From Clavelina lepadiformis (lineage: Eukaryota; Chordata; Ascidiacea; Aplousobranchia; Clavelinidae), in NCBI RefSeq assembly GCF_947623445.1, contig NC_135246.1:16413856-16477855 (forward strand): a stretch of 64,000 nt of DNA, read 5' to 3'. A model generated the notes under the pieces. It was not told where the DNA came from, searched no databases, and saw nothing but the letters and a program-made list of their open reading frames with translations. Below, piece after piece: positions 13,601 through 26,285 of this stretch. Position 1 is the first letter of the stretch, and each line of letters starts with the position of its first letter. Both the position numbers and the translations under genes were made by a program.

Positions 13601-13855
13601 CCATTGACAATTTCTCCTGCAGCAATTTGTGTTGCAATTTCTTAAAGCAGGAAGATCACAGCTTCCGCAAGAACCTTCTTTTTTTGTTATTACAGGTGTT
13701 TGATACCCTCCTCCACAAGATTGGGAACACGATCCCCACTTCCACTGACACGGAGATGAATCGCAGGACGGTTTGCAAGCTGATGCAGTATGAAATCCAA
13801 AACAAAGCAAATGCAACAATGACGCAAGGTAAGTTAAGGTAAGCATCGTTATCAT
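10675..13855 (-). CDS. Gene B: secreted TSR-EGF repeat protein
   Basis: The first exon, 13855-12883, carries both the signal peptide ([18 protein letters not shown], likely cleaved after TASA) and five and a half TSRs; paralogues have an intron after the signal peptide. Further exons: 12734-12590, 12348-12218, 12122-11889 (TSRs, then a cysteine-rich [12 protein letters not shown] segment), 11756-11634, 11466-11341, 11159-11037 (calcium-binding EGF, DIDEC or DVNEC starts) and 10841 onward ([13 protein letters not shown]). Reading through to TAA 10677-10675 gives 2022 bp, 673 residues. The last exon might instead splice at 10719 (GTATAA), as the last EGF exon does in genes C and D, but I could not find a matching tiny final exon. 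Eight TSRs in all. It lies head to head with gene C, 3.3 kb away. Confidence 0.87.
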
Positions 13856-14179
13856 AAACTATTCTTTGCACTGTTTCTTCTCTCTTTGGTGAAGAAACTA
13901 CGTCACCTGAGTCGTCTCGAAACGTTTTGCTTATGAATAGTCTTAACATCTTCTTATATCAGAATCAACGATACGTCCAATGGAATTCGACAATAACAGG
14001 TTTTACAAGCAGACAAAAACAATTTAATCTTAGTTTAGAGCGCTTCTGTACACATTGTAAAAAGTTTGTAAAGCAAACTTTAACAACAGATATTGTATTC
14101 TTGTGAACCAGTAGCGACTGCCCCCAACGTTTCAAATACCTTAAGATGTCAATATTTTGTTTGTTTTCTATGAAAATTT

Positions 14180-15900
14180 TCAGTTTAAGGTAAGGAACTT
14201 TTACTGTAACTTGTAAAAGTTTAATTAATATATTCTTTTGTTAGAAAATATATACTGAGAAGAATGTACGCGATTGTGACAGAACTACCTATAGTCTAGT
14301 CCGAACAAGTCTGAACCACTGGTAAGTTTTTAATTAAAAACGTGAAATCATCAAGTTATTGTTGCTTTTTTTGTTGCATGTTATGAAAATATGAAAATTC
14401 TATTTATATAGTATTGTTTTGTCCGCGAAACCATTTCAGATATTGTCCGCGCATGTCTTAACTTTGTAAACATATAATAAAGGTCAGTTACGTACTTGCC
14501 ACCGTTGCCACGCGAATGTTAAACTTCATCATAACTTTTGAAAGCATTACCTTTTGTGTCCTCCCATAAGCGTAGACCTTGCAATCAAACTCTTGTTTCT
14601 TGAAAGAGCAACATCAAATGTTGTTCTGTCGACGGCCCAAAATGGAATCTTTGGAGACGCAATGGGGAACCAGCAGTATAATCTATATACTTTTCAAGAT
14701 GTTTACTTGCACTTAGGTCACGTTTGAAAAGTTGTTGAAAGCTTAGAAAACAGTTTTGACGTTTTTTCTTGTAGCCTACGCATATATACTATAACACTGA
14801 AAGCTGTATTTATACTAAGCGCAAGAAAATGCCTTACCGTAGGTACGAAATCTTGGAAAAGATCTTGGTAAAAATTCAAAATAATCCCCAAACCTTGAAA
14901 AAACCATTGCAGTTAAATTTATTGTATATTTGAGGAAAATTTCGGTTTGTTTAAATCGTTTTTCAAAGGTCATCGATCAAAGACAACACTTATGGCGTTT
15001 TTGCTTGTACTGAGACATCAAGAAATTTTTAACTGTGGTACAGCACTGAATAAACTTTGATTTAATGTTAAGTTTAATTAATTTTTAACATAGTTCCTTT
15101 TGTTAATAAATATGTGCTTACAGTAAAAGATTGCACTCGATTGTGATAGAACTGCCTATAGTTTAGTCTAGTCCGAACAAATTTGAACTACCGGGAACTT
15201 TTTATTAAAACACGTGAAATCACAAAGCGTTTTATGATGCACCGTATGAAAAAATTATATCCATAGTATTGTTTTGTCGACCAAGCCTTTTCATGAAATG
15301 GCCCGACATGTTTGAACCTCGTAAACAAGAAATAAAGGCTTGTTATGCCTTGTGGAACTTCTCACAGCTGCTAGGTAAGTTTTCAAGTTTACTGTAACTT
15401 TTGAAAGCTTTACGTTTTGTGTTTTCCGATAATCGTGAACTCTTCCAAAAAACTCTTGTGGTTTGGTAAAGCAGGCTGCCCTGCCGAGAGCTCAAAATAG
15501 GATTTTTGGATATGTAGTAAGGAACCAGTAGTTAAGTAGTAAATCTATTTGCTCTTCACGATGGTTGCTCACTTTTGGGTCACGTTGTAAAAGTTGTTGA
15601 AAGCCTGTTTAAAACAGTAAATACGTTTTTTCATGTACACCTATAACAATGCAAAGCTGTATTTATACCACACAGAACAAACACAAACACAGAGAAATCC
15701 CTTAAGTACGAAAATTGAAAGACGATCTTAGTAAAAATCAAAAATAATATTCAAAACTTGCAACAACCAATCTTTTTTAGAGGTCATCGCTCAAGGATAA
15801 GACTTTATGGCGCCTTTGTTTGTACTGAAACATGAACAAGTTTGTGATACGACAACAAAAAAAATCTTAGCTTTGATGTTAAGTTAAAAATTACAAATCT
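14180..15900. repeat. Diverged tandem duplication, unit about 0.86 kb, between genes B and C
   Basis: Stretches near 14260-14350 and 15125-15225 match (CTATAGTNTAGTC..CCGAACAA.., then GTGAAATCA). So do 14790-14890 and 15650-15750 (AAAGCTGTATTTATAC). The constant offset of about 860 bp marks an old head-to-tail duplication. No coding potential was seen. Confidence 0.7.
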
Positions 15901-17187
15901 TCGTAAAACTCAAAATTTTATCACGATAACTGCGTCACCATTCAAAGGACAGTGTCAACCCAAGCACTTTACTGTCCCGTGATCTGATCATATCAAAGTT
16001 CATTGACATTTACTCAGCTCGTGCTTGTTGGCCAGGGTAAATATTAAATTTTTCTGGCAATTTATCTTACCCTGGAGAGTATTTATTTTACACGTAAAAC
16101 TTCTTTTAAATGGCTGCGAACGCTCAATCTTATCTCCTAGTAGTCATGGCAACACCATGACGTACCGAATCTCGACTCTTACGGTGTTTGAATGAAGTAA
16201 CAGTGACGGCGTGAAGTACATTTATAAATCAAAGTGACACGTTTATTATGTCATCATAAGGCACAAGCATGCGGAAACAACATTCGTTAGATTCAAGAAA
16301 TCTGCATAAATAGATGAGATATATCCCATAAGATGTAGCACTCTTCACATGTAGCCTACAAACTTGCCCTATCGATATTCACATCGCTTACTATATCATT
16401 GCGTAGTTTCTTAGAATTTGCATAATATTATTTTAACTTAAGCCATCTTACAATTTTAATTCACATTTTTTGCATGGACAAGTTAAGTTTTATCATAGAT
16501 TTGATAAACGTGATGCTGCGCTATATGTGGGAATGACAGGAAGAAAGACAGACAAATTAAGATATAGTAAGCAAAAGATAAATTAAACAAATATGTGTTG
16601 TAACTCTTGAAATAAATTTTCTCATCACACTCCACAAAAAATTTTGCCAGGAAAGCAAACAATTATAAATATTTATGAAGAGCGAAACAAATATCAATGT
16701 ATATTTTCCAACGGAACAGTTGATAAACTTTTATAAAAGTTTTACCAACCTATAGACACACACTTCTAATGCCAGACTTGATAAAACGACAATCTGTTTG
16801 TTATATAGGTTATAAGTTTATTTACAAAGCACTTATTGTTGAGAAAACGTTAAGCATAGAAAGAAGGTTATTCCAATTCAAACACTCCAAAAGTTACGTA
16901 TATATTCCGGACAGACATAAGTACAAAAGCAAAGAAAAAACAAAGCAACTTAACCAGAATTGAAAGATAAAATTCATTTCCAATAAACTATGACTGAGCA
17001 ACAGACGTGTGATTGTAAAAATTTGCATGTTTGATGTTCATACTAAAAGCATTTAAGTGTTTAAAATAAGTTGTTGCGGTAGGACAGTTTTGCTTTTACG
17101 AAGTGAGATCGTTTAAGAACTTGCAACTTCTTATTCTACAAGTTGTAAGAATAAGTACATAGGATAATACAGAAAATAATAGAAGAA
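15901..17187. other. Intergenic 5' flank of gene C
   Basis: AT-rich sequence with no exon I can support. I saw no clear TATA box in the 150 bp before the gene C start. A 64-codon open frame at 16769-16963 shows no domain and looks like chance. Confidence 0.5.
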
Positions 17188-20072
17188 ATGAAAACTTGCA
17201 CCCTGTTGCTGCTGGTGCTGCTGTTTTTTTCCAACTTTTATTGTTCATCGGCATGGGGGTAAGTAAACATCCGTTAGACACGAACCTTTTCGTACAGACC
17301 ATATTCTAAACGATTTCCATGGTTCGCAGGAGACGACGAAGAAGACGATGTGATTCATCACCGTGCCAATGGACGTGGGGACCATGTTCAAAGTCTTGTG
17401 GCCAAGGAACGCAATCACCTCAAGTTACAAAGCCACAAGGCTCGTGTGGAAGTTGTAACCTTCCAGGACCAAGGAGCTGTAACACTCAATGCTGTCCGGT
17501 TAATTGTCAGTGGGGTTCGTGGAGCGCTTACGGCTCGTGCTCAGCGACTTGCGGTCCTGGAACCCAATCCCGTTCGAGAAGTATTGCAACCCCTGCAAGT
17601 TGTTCTGGGGCGAGCTGCTCAGGGACGACTGCTGAATCACGCGATTGTAATGTCCAGTGCTGTCCTGTCGACTGTGTTTGGGGTGAATGGGGAGATTGGG
17701 GTGATTGTTCGAAAACATGTGGCATCATTAGCCGCTCCAGGCATCATTAGCCGCAACAGGCCAGTATCGATAGCCAACTCGTGTGGAGGAGAAGAATGTA
17801 GCGGGGACAGTAGTGAAGAAAAAACCTGTAATGATATATGTTGTCCGGTTGACTGCGCATGGTCTGTCTGGTCGGAATGGAGCAGGTAACGGAATACAGC
17901 TTTATGTCCTTATAAGAAAACAGTAAAATGTATATAATACTGTATACCTAAACATACATGATGAACGTAACCTTTAAAATGAATCTCGTTTTTTAACACC
18001 TTTATGCTGTAAAGAAATCGAGACGATTATTTGTATTTGTGCAATGTATAATGTAGTTGTGATCGCGATTGTGGAGGCGGTAAACACACGAGAAACAGAT
18101 CTATAGATGAGATTAGTTCTTGTGGTGGAAAAACATGTGAAGGTCCTACCGAGCAAAGTGAAGCCTGCAATGAACAATGTTGTCCAGGTGAACGCACTTT
18201 ACTTTTCTTGCTCAGTCCTGTGCGATAAAAATATTATTAGTAGCAAGAAGTTTTAGAGATTTTACCACTAAACCAACGTCTTTATATATAGTCGATTGTG
18301 AAGTTACCCCTTGGACACCATGGAGCGACTGTTCAGCTGAATGTGGTCCAAATGGAACATCTACCCGAGATCGAGACATTCTGGTCCATTCCTTATGCGG
18401 CGGAACTCCATGTCCAGACGAATTGTCAGAAGAGAGACCGTGTAATCGATTCTGTTACAACGGAGATGTGATTCCAACGGGATGTTCTTGTGGATCAGGA
18501 TGGCGCGGGGATTGCTGCGAAGAAGGTATTTTTCTAGTTACTTTTAGCTGTAGATTGATTATATTGAGCAATTCCTTGAGGTACCGCTCCGTATATGATA
18601 GCTTTGATGTTTAAAACCAAAGTATAAAAATTTTATTACATTATATATTATATTAGGCTACATACAATATTTTATAGTGTTACCAACAGTTTTATACTTT
18701 ATTATTTATTCGTTTGTTCGTATGTTTCTTTATTTTTTAAAAGATATTGACGAATGCGAGGAAGGTCTCGCCGGCTGCCATGATGATGCAGTTTGTGTTA
18801 ATATCCCAGGAGATTTTGTTTGCAAATGTCTACCTGGTTATACAGGAAATGGGACTCACTGTGCCAGTAAGCTCTAAAATGTCTTAGAAGACTACGCTAA
18901 CTGTACAAATTTAAAATAAAAACTTAAAGTTAAATTTTTAACTCAACTCAGCTTTAAGTATTTTAAGTTGACTAGAACTTTAACTTGAAAAACGATGTTA
19001 TCGCACTTCAAGATATCGACGAATGCAAACTTGGCATTCACAATTGCGACGTTGAAACTACGAGATGTGTCGATAAAAAAGGAAGTTTTGATTGTGATTG
19101 TTTGGGCGGTTATATAGAGAGTAAAGTTCTTTGTCACGGTAAGTAAAGGTTACATGCAACAACGCCATTTAACGATTAATTATTTAATGAATGTTATGAA
19201 TATATTTATAACTATGTACAATTTCTATAAATACCAACCGTATTATAAATAACTTGTATTATTTTCTTGAAAACATCTAAAGTAAATCTTAAATACAAAG
19301 AAAGGCAATTTTTTTGTTCAAAATTTTTTGTAGACATGGACGAATGTTCGACCTCATTAGCCAACTGCAGTGAATATGCGACGTGCCTGAATGTGATAGG
19401 TTCTTACAAATGCATATGCGACGACGGTTTTAAGGGAGACGGAAGAGTTTGCGATGGTATCATTATTTTTAATTTTCCTATAACGTTCTTTAATTATATT
19501 GCACAGAATTTACCACCGAACACTATATTAATCCTGTATGAAGGTCATTGACTTTTCATTTTTGCTAAGCTTATAACCGGGCGTTTTCATGGTCTTCCAG
19601 ACCTCTTAAATGATTTCCGACACCTTCGCTTCCGTTTTCAAACAATTCTAACCTGACAGTTGATTTTAACCTTAACAGTTTTCATAAACATTTGTAGACG
19701 TTGACGAATGTTTAACACCGTTGGATGAGTGCAAAGGAAACAGCGTTTGCAGAAATACTGTTGGAGGATATTGGTGTGATTGTGGAGAACCATACGAGTA
19801 TAACGATGGAGAGTGTGTTGGTAAGACAAAATGATAGATTTATTTTGACTGCATTATAAAAGTTTCTATTAAGTTTCAACTGGGAAAAAGTTCAATAAAA
19901 ACCACCTATTGTAACTGGTTTTATTCATTAACTCGTTACTGTAAAGAAAGATTATTTATTAAGCGTTTGATGTTAAAAAGTTGTCGTTAACAAACCTTTT
20001 GCAATTATTGAAATAATTTTCATAAAATTCCGTCTGATAGATCGCAGCGAAGGTTCAACTTTTGACCTGTGA
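17188..20072 (+). CDS. Gene C: secreted TSR-EGF repeat protein with a 19-bp frame-shifting duplication
   Basis: Exons: 17188-17258 (signal peptide MKTCTLLLLVLLFFSNFYC), 17330-17885, 18057-18187, 18292-18525, 18744-18866, 19013-19138, 19334-19456, 19698-19820 and 20041-20072 (tail DRSEGSTFDL, stop). Five TSRs, a GSGWRGDCC segment, three calcium-binding EGFs and a last EGF-like domain. Six arginines follow the signal peptide, a candidate furin-type site. In exon 2 a 19-bp direct duplication (17721-17739 and 17740-17758) breaks the frame at the third TSR. Total exon length is 1519 bp; without one 19-bp copy it is 1500, exactly in frame, 499 residues. Compared with gene D it lacks two middle TSRs and the intron at that TSR. 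It could be a recent pseudogene allele, a sequencing or assembly error, or a partial-intron-loss scar. Confidence 0.82.
17721..17758 (+). repeat. 19-bp direct duplication inside gene C exon 2
   Basis: GGCATCATTAGCCGC occurs twice, 19 bp apart. The upstream frame meets TAG at 17748-17750, in the second copy. The downstream frame is open and encodes the rest of the TSR (CGGEECSGD). The site is where genes A, B and D have an intron. Confidence 0.93.
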
Positions 20073-22069
20073 GCGTCAAAAAACAAACCTAAACTTCAAA
20101 GGCAAAGCTTAGTAAGGCAAAGTAAACTTCAAAATTAATTAACCAATTGAAACTGATGAACAATATCTGGCAATAGCTTATCTATTTTTGCGTTTTGAAA
20201 TGATACGTTACATTTGCTACTTTATGTCTCCAACTAGCGACCAGATTTAATTTATCAATTCCATTGGCATCGGCATCCCATTTGCACTATGTTTGAAACG
20301 GCTGGGATAATTAAATAACTTTAATCTTAGAATGATTTTATAATGGTTTGAGTTCTTTAATTTGTATCAAAAAACTTTTGGTTGCAATTAAATGATGTCA
20401 TTGATCACTTGTAAATATTTCTTGAAAGTTGCATACAGAGATTATTGTTTATTAGAAGTTTACAATAGAAAGAATGAATTTACGTAGTGTTTTAGTCGAA
20501 TGTTTATTTGTGTTTGAACAAAATATAATTGAGGTCTGTTAATCTTAATTGTCCATATAGCATAGTTGTGATACTTAATGTTTAGTAAATGAAACATGAA
20601 ACGCAGTTAGATTTCGTGATCTCGATCGGAGGTCAACCCAACCCCAACCAAGAAGAATAAACAAACAAAAAAATTGCTCTCTCTCCGCATTGAAGCGTAT
20701 CGTTTTCGTTTACTCATTTACGCACCACTAACTCGACTAACTTATTCTTTTGTGTTCTCTTCTCGCGGTCAGCTGGTTTTTCGCACAGCGGAGACGCGGC
20801 ATATCAAGAAAAACTTCTAGAAATGTATCACTTGAGGAAATACTTAATTTACACAAAATGCACTTTCTTTAGTTTTACAATTATGATGTATACAGGAAGC
20901 CAGATGTTTTTGCTACTAACCTGTAAAAATCTGATCAGTTTACGACTTATAGTTTTCGAATAATTAACGATTTAAACTTTAAATAAATAACGATTTAATT
21001 TGGATAGGGTTAAAGGGATTGTTCAGTCGATAACTATTTGGAAAAGATAACCTTCCAGACAATTAACTACACCTTTGCTGCTTGGCACAAAACGTTTGTA
21101 ACAGACGTATAAAGAAGTATGACCACGTTAAATAAAAATTTAAAAAACATTTTTACTGGGAAACTCGTTTCAACTTGGGCGAGAATGACGATATTAAACT
21201 CCTTCATTTAATAACGTCATGGTTCACACAATAACAGAGTTTGAAAAGGAGCGTCTAGACGAATTATAAAAAGTTGAGTTCTATTTATAAAGCCATTAAT
21301 GGGTAAATTCCTTCGATAACTGAAAGGAAGTTTTAAAATGATGAATGTCAACCAATGCCAATAACATTTACTTTATACTAGGGCAAAAAAGAAAACTTTT
21401 GGTGAACCAATTGAACCACTTAGTCTGCTCGAGCAAACAAGTTTTGTTCTATTAGAAATAACGGTTGATTATTATGGATGTTAGATATAGCCGCAGAATC
21501 TGCCATCGACTATAATAAGTGTGTGTGGTTACATATATACTTTAATTAGAACATCAAATCTCTTGAATTTAACAGGTTTTTGAAATTACAGCATGCACAA
21601 ATAGAGAACCGAAATAATTGCTAACATTCTGGGAATGAAATATTTTAGCAAAAATATCAATGAAAAGGAATAATAGGGAAAAAACAAAACGATCAAACTC
21701 AAGTATTAAATGCATGTTTGTTGGAAATCATCTGCAAAACGATTTGTGTACATCTATCAACAGGGAACCGCTTTTAAAGAAACTCTCTCATTGTAAAGAA
21801 ATTCCCTTAGCTTATTACAAAGCAAATATTTAATGTGTTGTGCAATCTTAGGCTTTAGCAGTCCCTTCAATCTCAGAGCGATCAGATATTTTTCAAATTA
21901 CAAACTATAGCGCTATTGACATGTAAATCTTTTTGAAAAGAAATTTCGTAGAACTCCATTCCAGTTCTTATTCCGAGCAATCATTTTGATCTTGAGATCA
22001 AAGATATTATTTTCGTTATATTTGTCCAGAGCCTACAATACTTGCTTTATGATAGAGATAGATCAATCA
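20073..22069. other. Intergenic between genes C and D
   Basis: Two kilobases of AT-rich sequence. A short, less AT-rich stretch at 20620-20830, with pyrimidine-rich runs, could be regulatory but nothing specific is recognised. No exon is supported. Confidence 0.5.
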
Positions 22070-22331
22070 TAAAATATACTCTAAAAAGTATCTTAAACAA
22101 ACTAAATATCGAAAGTTAATAATAACTGCTTATAAATACGCAAGCAAGAGCACGATGTCGTTTTTAGGGTTATAAAGAATTACGACGATAACTTCAAAAT
22201 GTTAAATAACAAATGGCAGAGATGCGATCACGCATTAAAAAATATATAAGTTTAAAATTAATTTTATTATTTAGTTATAAAGCATTTAGGTTAAGTGATT
22301 TTAGTTTACCTACGAATACAAGAGCAACGAA
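22070..22331 (+). promoter_or_regulatory. Gene D promoter region with TATA box
   Basis: TATATAAG at 22243-22250 lies about 80 bp before the start codon. The block from roughly 22070 to the ATG recurs upstream of seven decayed gene D-like 5' ends (near 29.2, 33.4, 35.7, 39.9, 42.2, 52.6 and 56.8 kb, reverse orientation). In the relics the TATA position is altered, for example to CATATCAA. Confidence 0.65.
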
Positions 22332-25300
22332 ATGAAAGCTTGGACTTTGTTACTGCTGGTTGCAGTTTGTGCACATTTTGATTTTTCGTCGGCATGGAGG
22401 TAAGCAAAATGATAATTTGTCATAAATTAATATAGAACCTTTTCTGGGCAAAGAACCCAAATAAAAAAATTCAATAATTGCAGGAGAAGGCGACGACGAG
22501 CATGTGACACCTCTCCATGCCAATGGGTTTGGGGATCTTGTTCTCAATCTTGTGGCGGTGGTACTCAGTCACCTACAATAACAAGATCACAAGGTTCGTG
22601 TGGGAGTTGCAATCTTCCCGCAGCGAGAAGTTGCAACAACAACTGCTGCCCAAAAAGCTGTCAATGGGCTTCTTGGGGAAGCTGGGGAAGTTGTTCAGCC
22701 ATCTGCGGGTTGGGAACGCGAACAAGATCAAGAGGATATGCTGTCACTGCTTCCTGTGGCGGGTCCGGCTGCCCAGGTTCATCTACGTCTTCGACATCTT
22801 GCAATAACGGCTGTTGTCCTGTCAACTGCGTTTGGGGACCGTGGACAAGCTTCGAAACATGTTCAGTAACTTGCGGTGGTGGAATACAATCAAGATCACG
22901 CAGTGTGACGACGAGTGCCAGTTGTGGTGGTTCATCATGCAGTGGTTTGACTTCAGAAATTCGTACCTGTAACACTGAGTGCTGTCCAGTTGAATGTGTG
23001 TGGGGACCATGGAGCGACTTTAGCTCCTGTTCTGTGACATGCGGTGGTGGAACCCAATCGCGATTCAGGAATATTTTACACCACGCAAGTTGTGGAGGAT
23101 CGAGCTGCTCCGGATCATCAATTGAATCAAACTTCTGCAATACTCAATGTTGTCCTGTTGATTGTGTATGGGGAGAGTGGGGAGAATGGAATGCCTGCTC
23201 AATATCGTGTGGTTCAGGTTTGCATCGAAGCTTCTCGAAATGTTGTTATTAAAAGGTTACATTATAAAAAAAATCTTATAATTTAAAATACATTAATTTT
23301 CAATATTTGTGAAACTATTTCAAGCCACATAAACTAAACAACATTTCACTAAAAGCTTACCGTGTATGAACCAGCCTTCATAGCAATGTTTACAGGCATC
23401 AAAAGTCGATCAAGATCAGTAAAGACTCCAGGTGTTTGTGGTGGGAAAGAATGTATTGGTGAAACTTTGGAAAAAGCAAAGTGTAATGACATATGTTGTC
23501 CGGTGGACTGTAAATGGTCTGATTGGTCGGAATGGGGCAGGTAAAAGAATTGTGCCGTATCTAATTTTTACAGCCATTCATGAATATCTTTTGAAATTCG
23601 ATGACGAACTCGTTTCAGTTCAAATCATTATTCGTTGATAGAATAATAAACTTTCATTGCATACCATTAAACTATATAAAAAGTAAGCTCACATTAACAT
23701 GTAGGTGTGATCGTGATTGCGGAGGAGGTATTCACGCAAGAAACAGAACTATAGCTGAGATTAATTCTTGTGGTGGACTTGCTTGTGAAGGCCTCATCGA
23801 GCAAAGTGAAGCCTGTAATGAACAATGTTGTCCAGGTAAACGTTATCTGCATTGCGTTATACTCCATAACTGAAAAAAAAACGCAATAGAATAGTTTTAT
23901 ACATGTAACCTTTCCAGCTATTAAGTTTCTTTTCGATTTTAATAATACGATTTCGAATGTTTTTTGCTCAGTCGATTGCGAGGTTTCACCGTGGACATCA
24001 TGGTGCGACTGTTCAGCTGAGTGTGGACCAAACGGAACTTCCAGCCGGAAAAGAGATATTCTTGTTTATCCTTTATGCGGCGGTATGCTTTGTCCTACCG
24101 ATCTGATCCAAGACATATCGTGCAATCGGTTCTGTTTTAATGGAGAAGTGTTTCCACTTCGATGCTCATGCTGGACAGGGTGGCGCGGAGAATGTTGCGA
24201 GGATGGTGAGAATATTGTGTTTGCCTTGGCTTACGCGGTTATACAAAACATTGTTTCTTATTTACTTTGTGTTCAGTTTTAGAACGATTATTACAATCAG
24301 TAGGTGATTAGAGGATTTGGTTGCTAGTTTCATTGTGGAGACTGTTTTAGTTTTTGTTATTCTGACATTTTTATTTTTACTTGAAATGAATACTTCATTT
24401 TAACTTTATCACCTTTGTGAAAACCTGCAGATATTAATGAATGCGAAGAAGAAACCGACATTTGTCATAAACACGCTGTGTGTGTTAATACACAAGGAAG
24501 TTTTGGCTGTGGGTGTGTACATGGCTATACCGGAAACGGAACTCACTGCACAAGTAACTTTTTCTTTCAACGTATTTTAACTATACAAAATATAAAACGT
24601 GCTGATAATAGTTCGTGTCTGTGTTCCACAACCTTTTATTTACTCATAAACGTTCAATGGCTATGTCGCTTTTCAGACATGGACGAATGCGCACTAGGAA
24701 TCGACAATTGCGATCTGGAAACAACGAAATGTGTAGATACTGAGGGAAGTTTTAAATGTGATTGTTTGGGCGGTTACACGGAAAGCAAAGTAGTTTGCCG
24801 AGGTAAGTAAGGTGCAGCATTTGTCTCCAAACTTTTGTTGTATTTTACTTTACATCATGCTTTTTTGTCTCATCACTGACAGACATCGATGAGTGTTCTA
24901 CATCATTTGTCGATTGTCATATCAACGCCACTTGCTTAAACCGGATTGGGTCTTTCGACTGCGAATGTAAAACCGGTTTTACGGGCAATGGAAGACTGTG
25001 CGAAGGTGATAAAGTCGTTTGATAAAATTTAATAACTTTCGGAAAAAAAATCGTATACGAAGTACCTTTACCAAATACAGTAGTTTGTTAACCTATTCGA
25101 TCGATATTTGTAGACGTCGAGGAATGTTTAACACCTTTGGATGAGTGCAAAGGAAACAGCGTTTGCAGAAATACTGTTGGAGGATATTGGTGCGATTGTG
25201 GAGAACCATATAAGTATAAGAATGGAGAATGTGTTGGTAAGCAAGACAATTCATTTGTTCATAGTAATTTACTCATTTAATTTCGTAAGTTGTCTTGAGT

Positions 25301-25460
25301 ATGATTAATACCCAAATGCTTTGAAAAAATCTACATTTTAATTAATTTGTTAAATATTGTCAAGATTATATCATTAAAAATGTAAAGTGTTGCGCTGAGC
25401 AAAACATTTTCGTTCAATTCTGTTTTAGATCGGGCTGCGGACTCATCGTATGATCTGTGA
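22332..25460 (+). CDS. Gene D: secreted TSR-EGF repeat protein, intact
   Basis: Exons: 22332-22399 (signal peptide MKAWTLLLLVAVCAHF), 22484-23217, 23396-23540, 23705-23835, 23972-24205, 24431-24553, 24677-24802, 24893-25015, 25114-25236 and 25429-25460 (tail DRAADSSYDL, stop). Coding length is 1839 bp, 612 residues, fully open. Seven TSRs: [27 protein letters not shown], then VWGPW and VWGEW types. A cysteine-rich WRGECC segment, three calcium-binding EGFs (DINEC, DMDEC, DIDEC) and a last EGF-like domain ([11 protein letters not shown]) follow. A run of six arginines after the signal peptide matches gene C. Donor of exon 2 is GTTTGC, weak, as in gene B. Sequences from this gene's 5' end recur as relics through the lectin cluster, and a deleted inverted copy lies at 50.8-52.5 kb. 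Confidence 0.92.
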
Positions 25461-26247
25461 AAGGGTGTCAGAGGAAACATGTTTTGAGTTCACGCTGTAA
25501 TTATATATTTATAATGTTAAATTAGTTATTTTTGCACAGTGTTTAGCTTATACTTACTTTCGTCTCTACAGGAAACTTTTGTACATTGTTAATTGCTTAT
25601 CAACGAAAATTTAATATGACGGTATTTTTTTTGCTACACAGTTGAATTTTTTCAAGCTTTTTCTCTAAACAGTTTTAGCAGTTGCGAAAAGATATTTTAG
25701 AATAGTAATTTTAAAAAAAGACATCATTCCATATTTTCTTCCACATGCATTGCTATTAGTTGGCTTAATTGATTTTTGCGTTAATTTGTGATTTAGACCT
25801 TTTAGTGTACGGCCGAAATCCGAAATTGCTATAGAGTATAGACAGTAAACGTTGGTGTATTAAAGAAACTTGCAAGCATCTTTATGGACACCTCTATTAA
25901 ACCATATGTGTAATATTTCGTTAGTGTTGGTAATATTTTTGTGCGTGCAACTATACTTGAAAACCGCTATGATTAAGCATTTACAGAAACGATTTATTTC
26001 ACAATTTAGGCCTACATACCACGTGGTTTGTGACATTCTATGTTGCAAAACGTTTATTATAACATTGTGATTATCAACTGAGTTGTTAAAAAGTGCTTTT
26101 CAAGAAGAGTTGTTCCTCAAATGAAGACAAATTGATGCTGAATGCGTCTTTACGTTACTCCGAGTATCACCTAATAATGAAGGATAATGAAGAACGTTGT
26201 TTTTAATCTACATTGAATGCTATTGAAAGTTAGAAGATCACAGGTGG

Positions 26248-26285
26248 GCTAATTGACTAGCTGTAAGAGCGGGAAGTTTCCTGGT
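26248..26285. repeat. Short dispersed repeat, copy 1
   Basis: GCTAATTGACTAGCTGT, then AAG(AG)CGGGAAGTTTCCTGG. A near-identical copy lies at 28212-28247, same orientation, about 2 kb away. The class is unknown; the two could be ends or pieces of one mobile element. Confidence 0.65.

Noticed and set aside
17350..17889. Long second frame across gene C exon 2 as a separate gene
   Set aside because: Before 17740 it is a shifted reading of TSR code with no domain. Only its last part is real, as the continuation of gene C after the 19-bp duplication.
22661..23140. 159-codon open frame antisense to gene D exon 2
   Set aside because: It is a mirror of the repetitive TSR coding strand; codon bias of WGxW and CGG repeats leaves the reverse frame open by chance. 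Same for 13215-13607.
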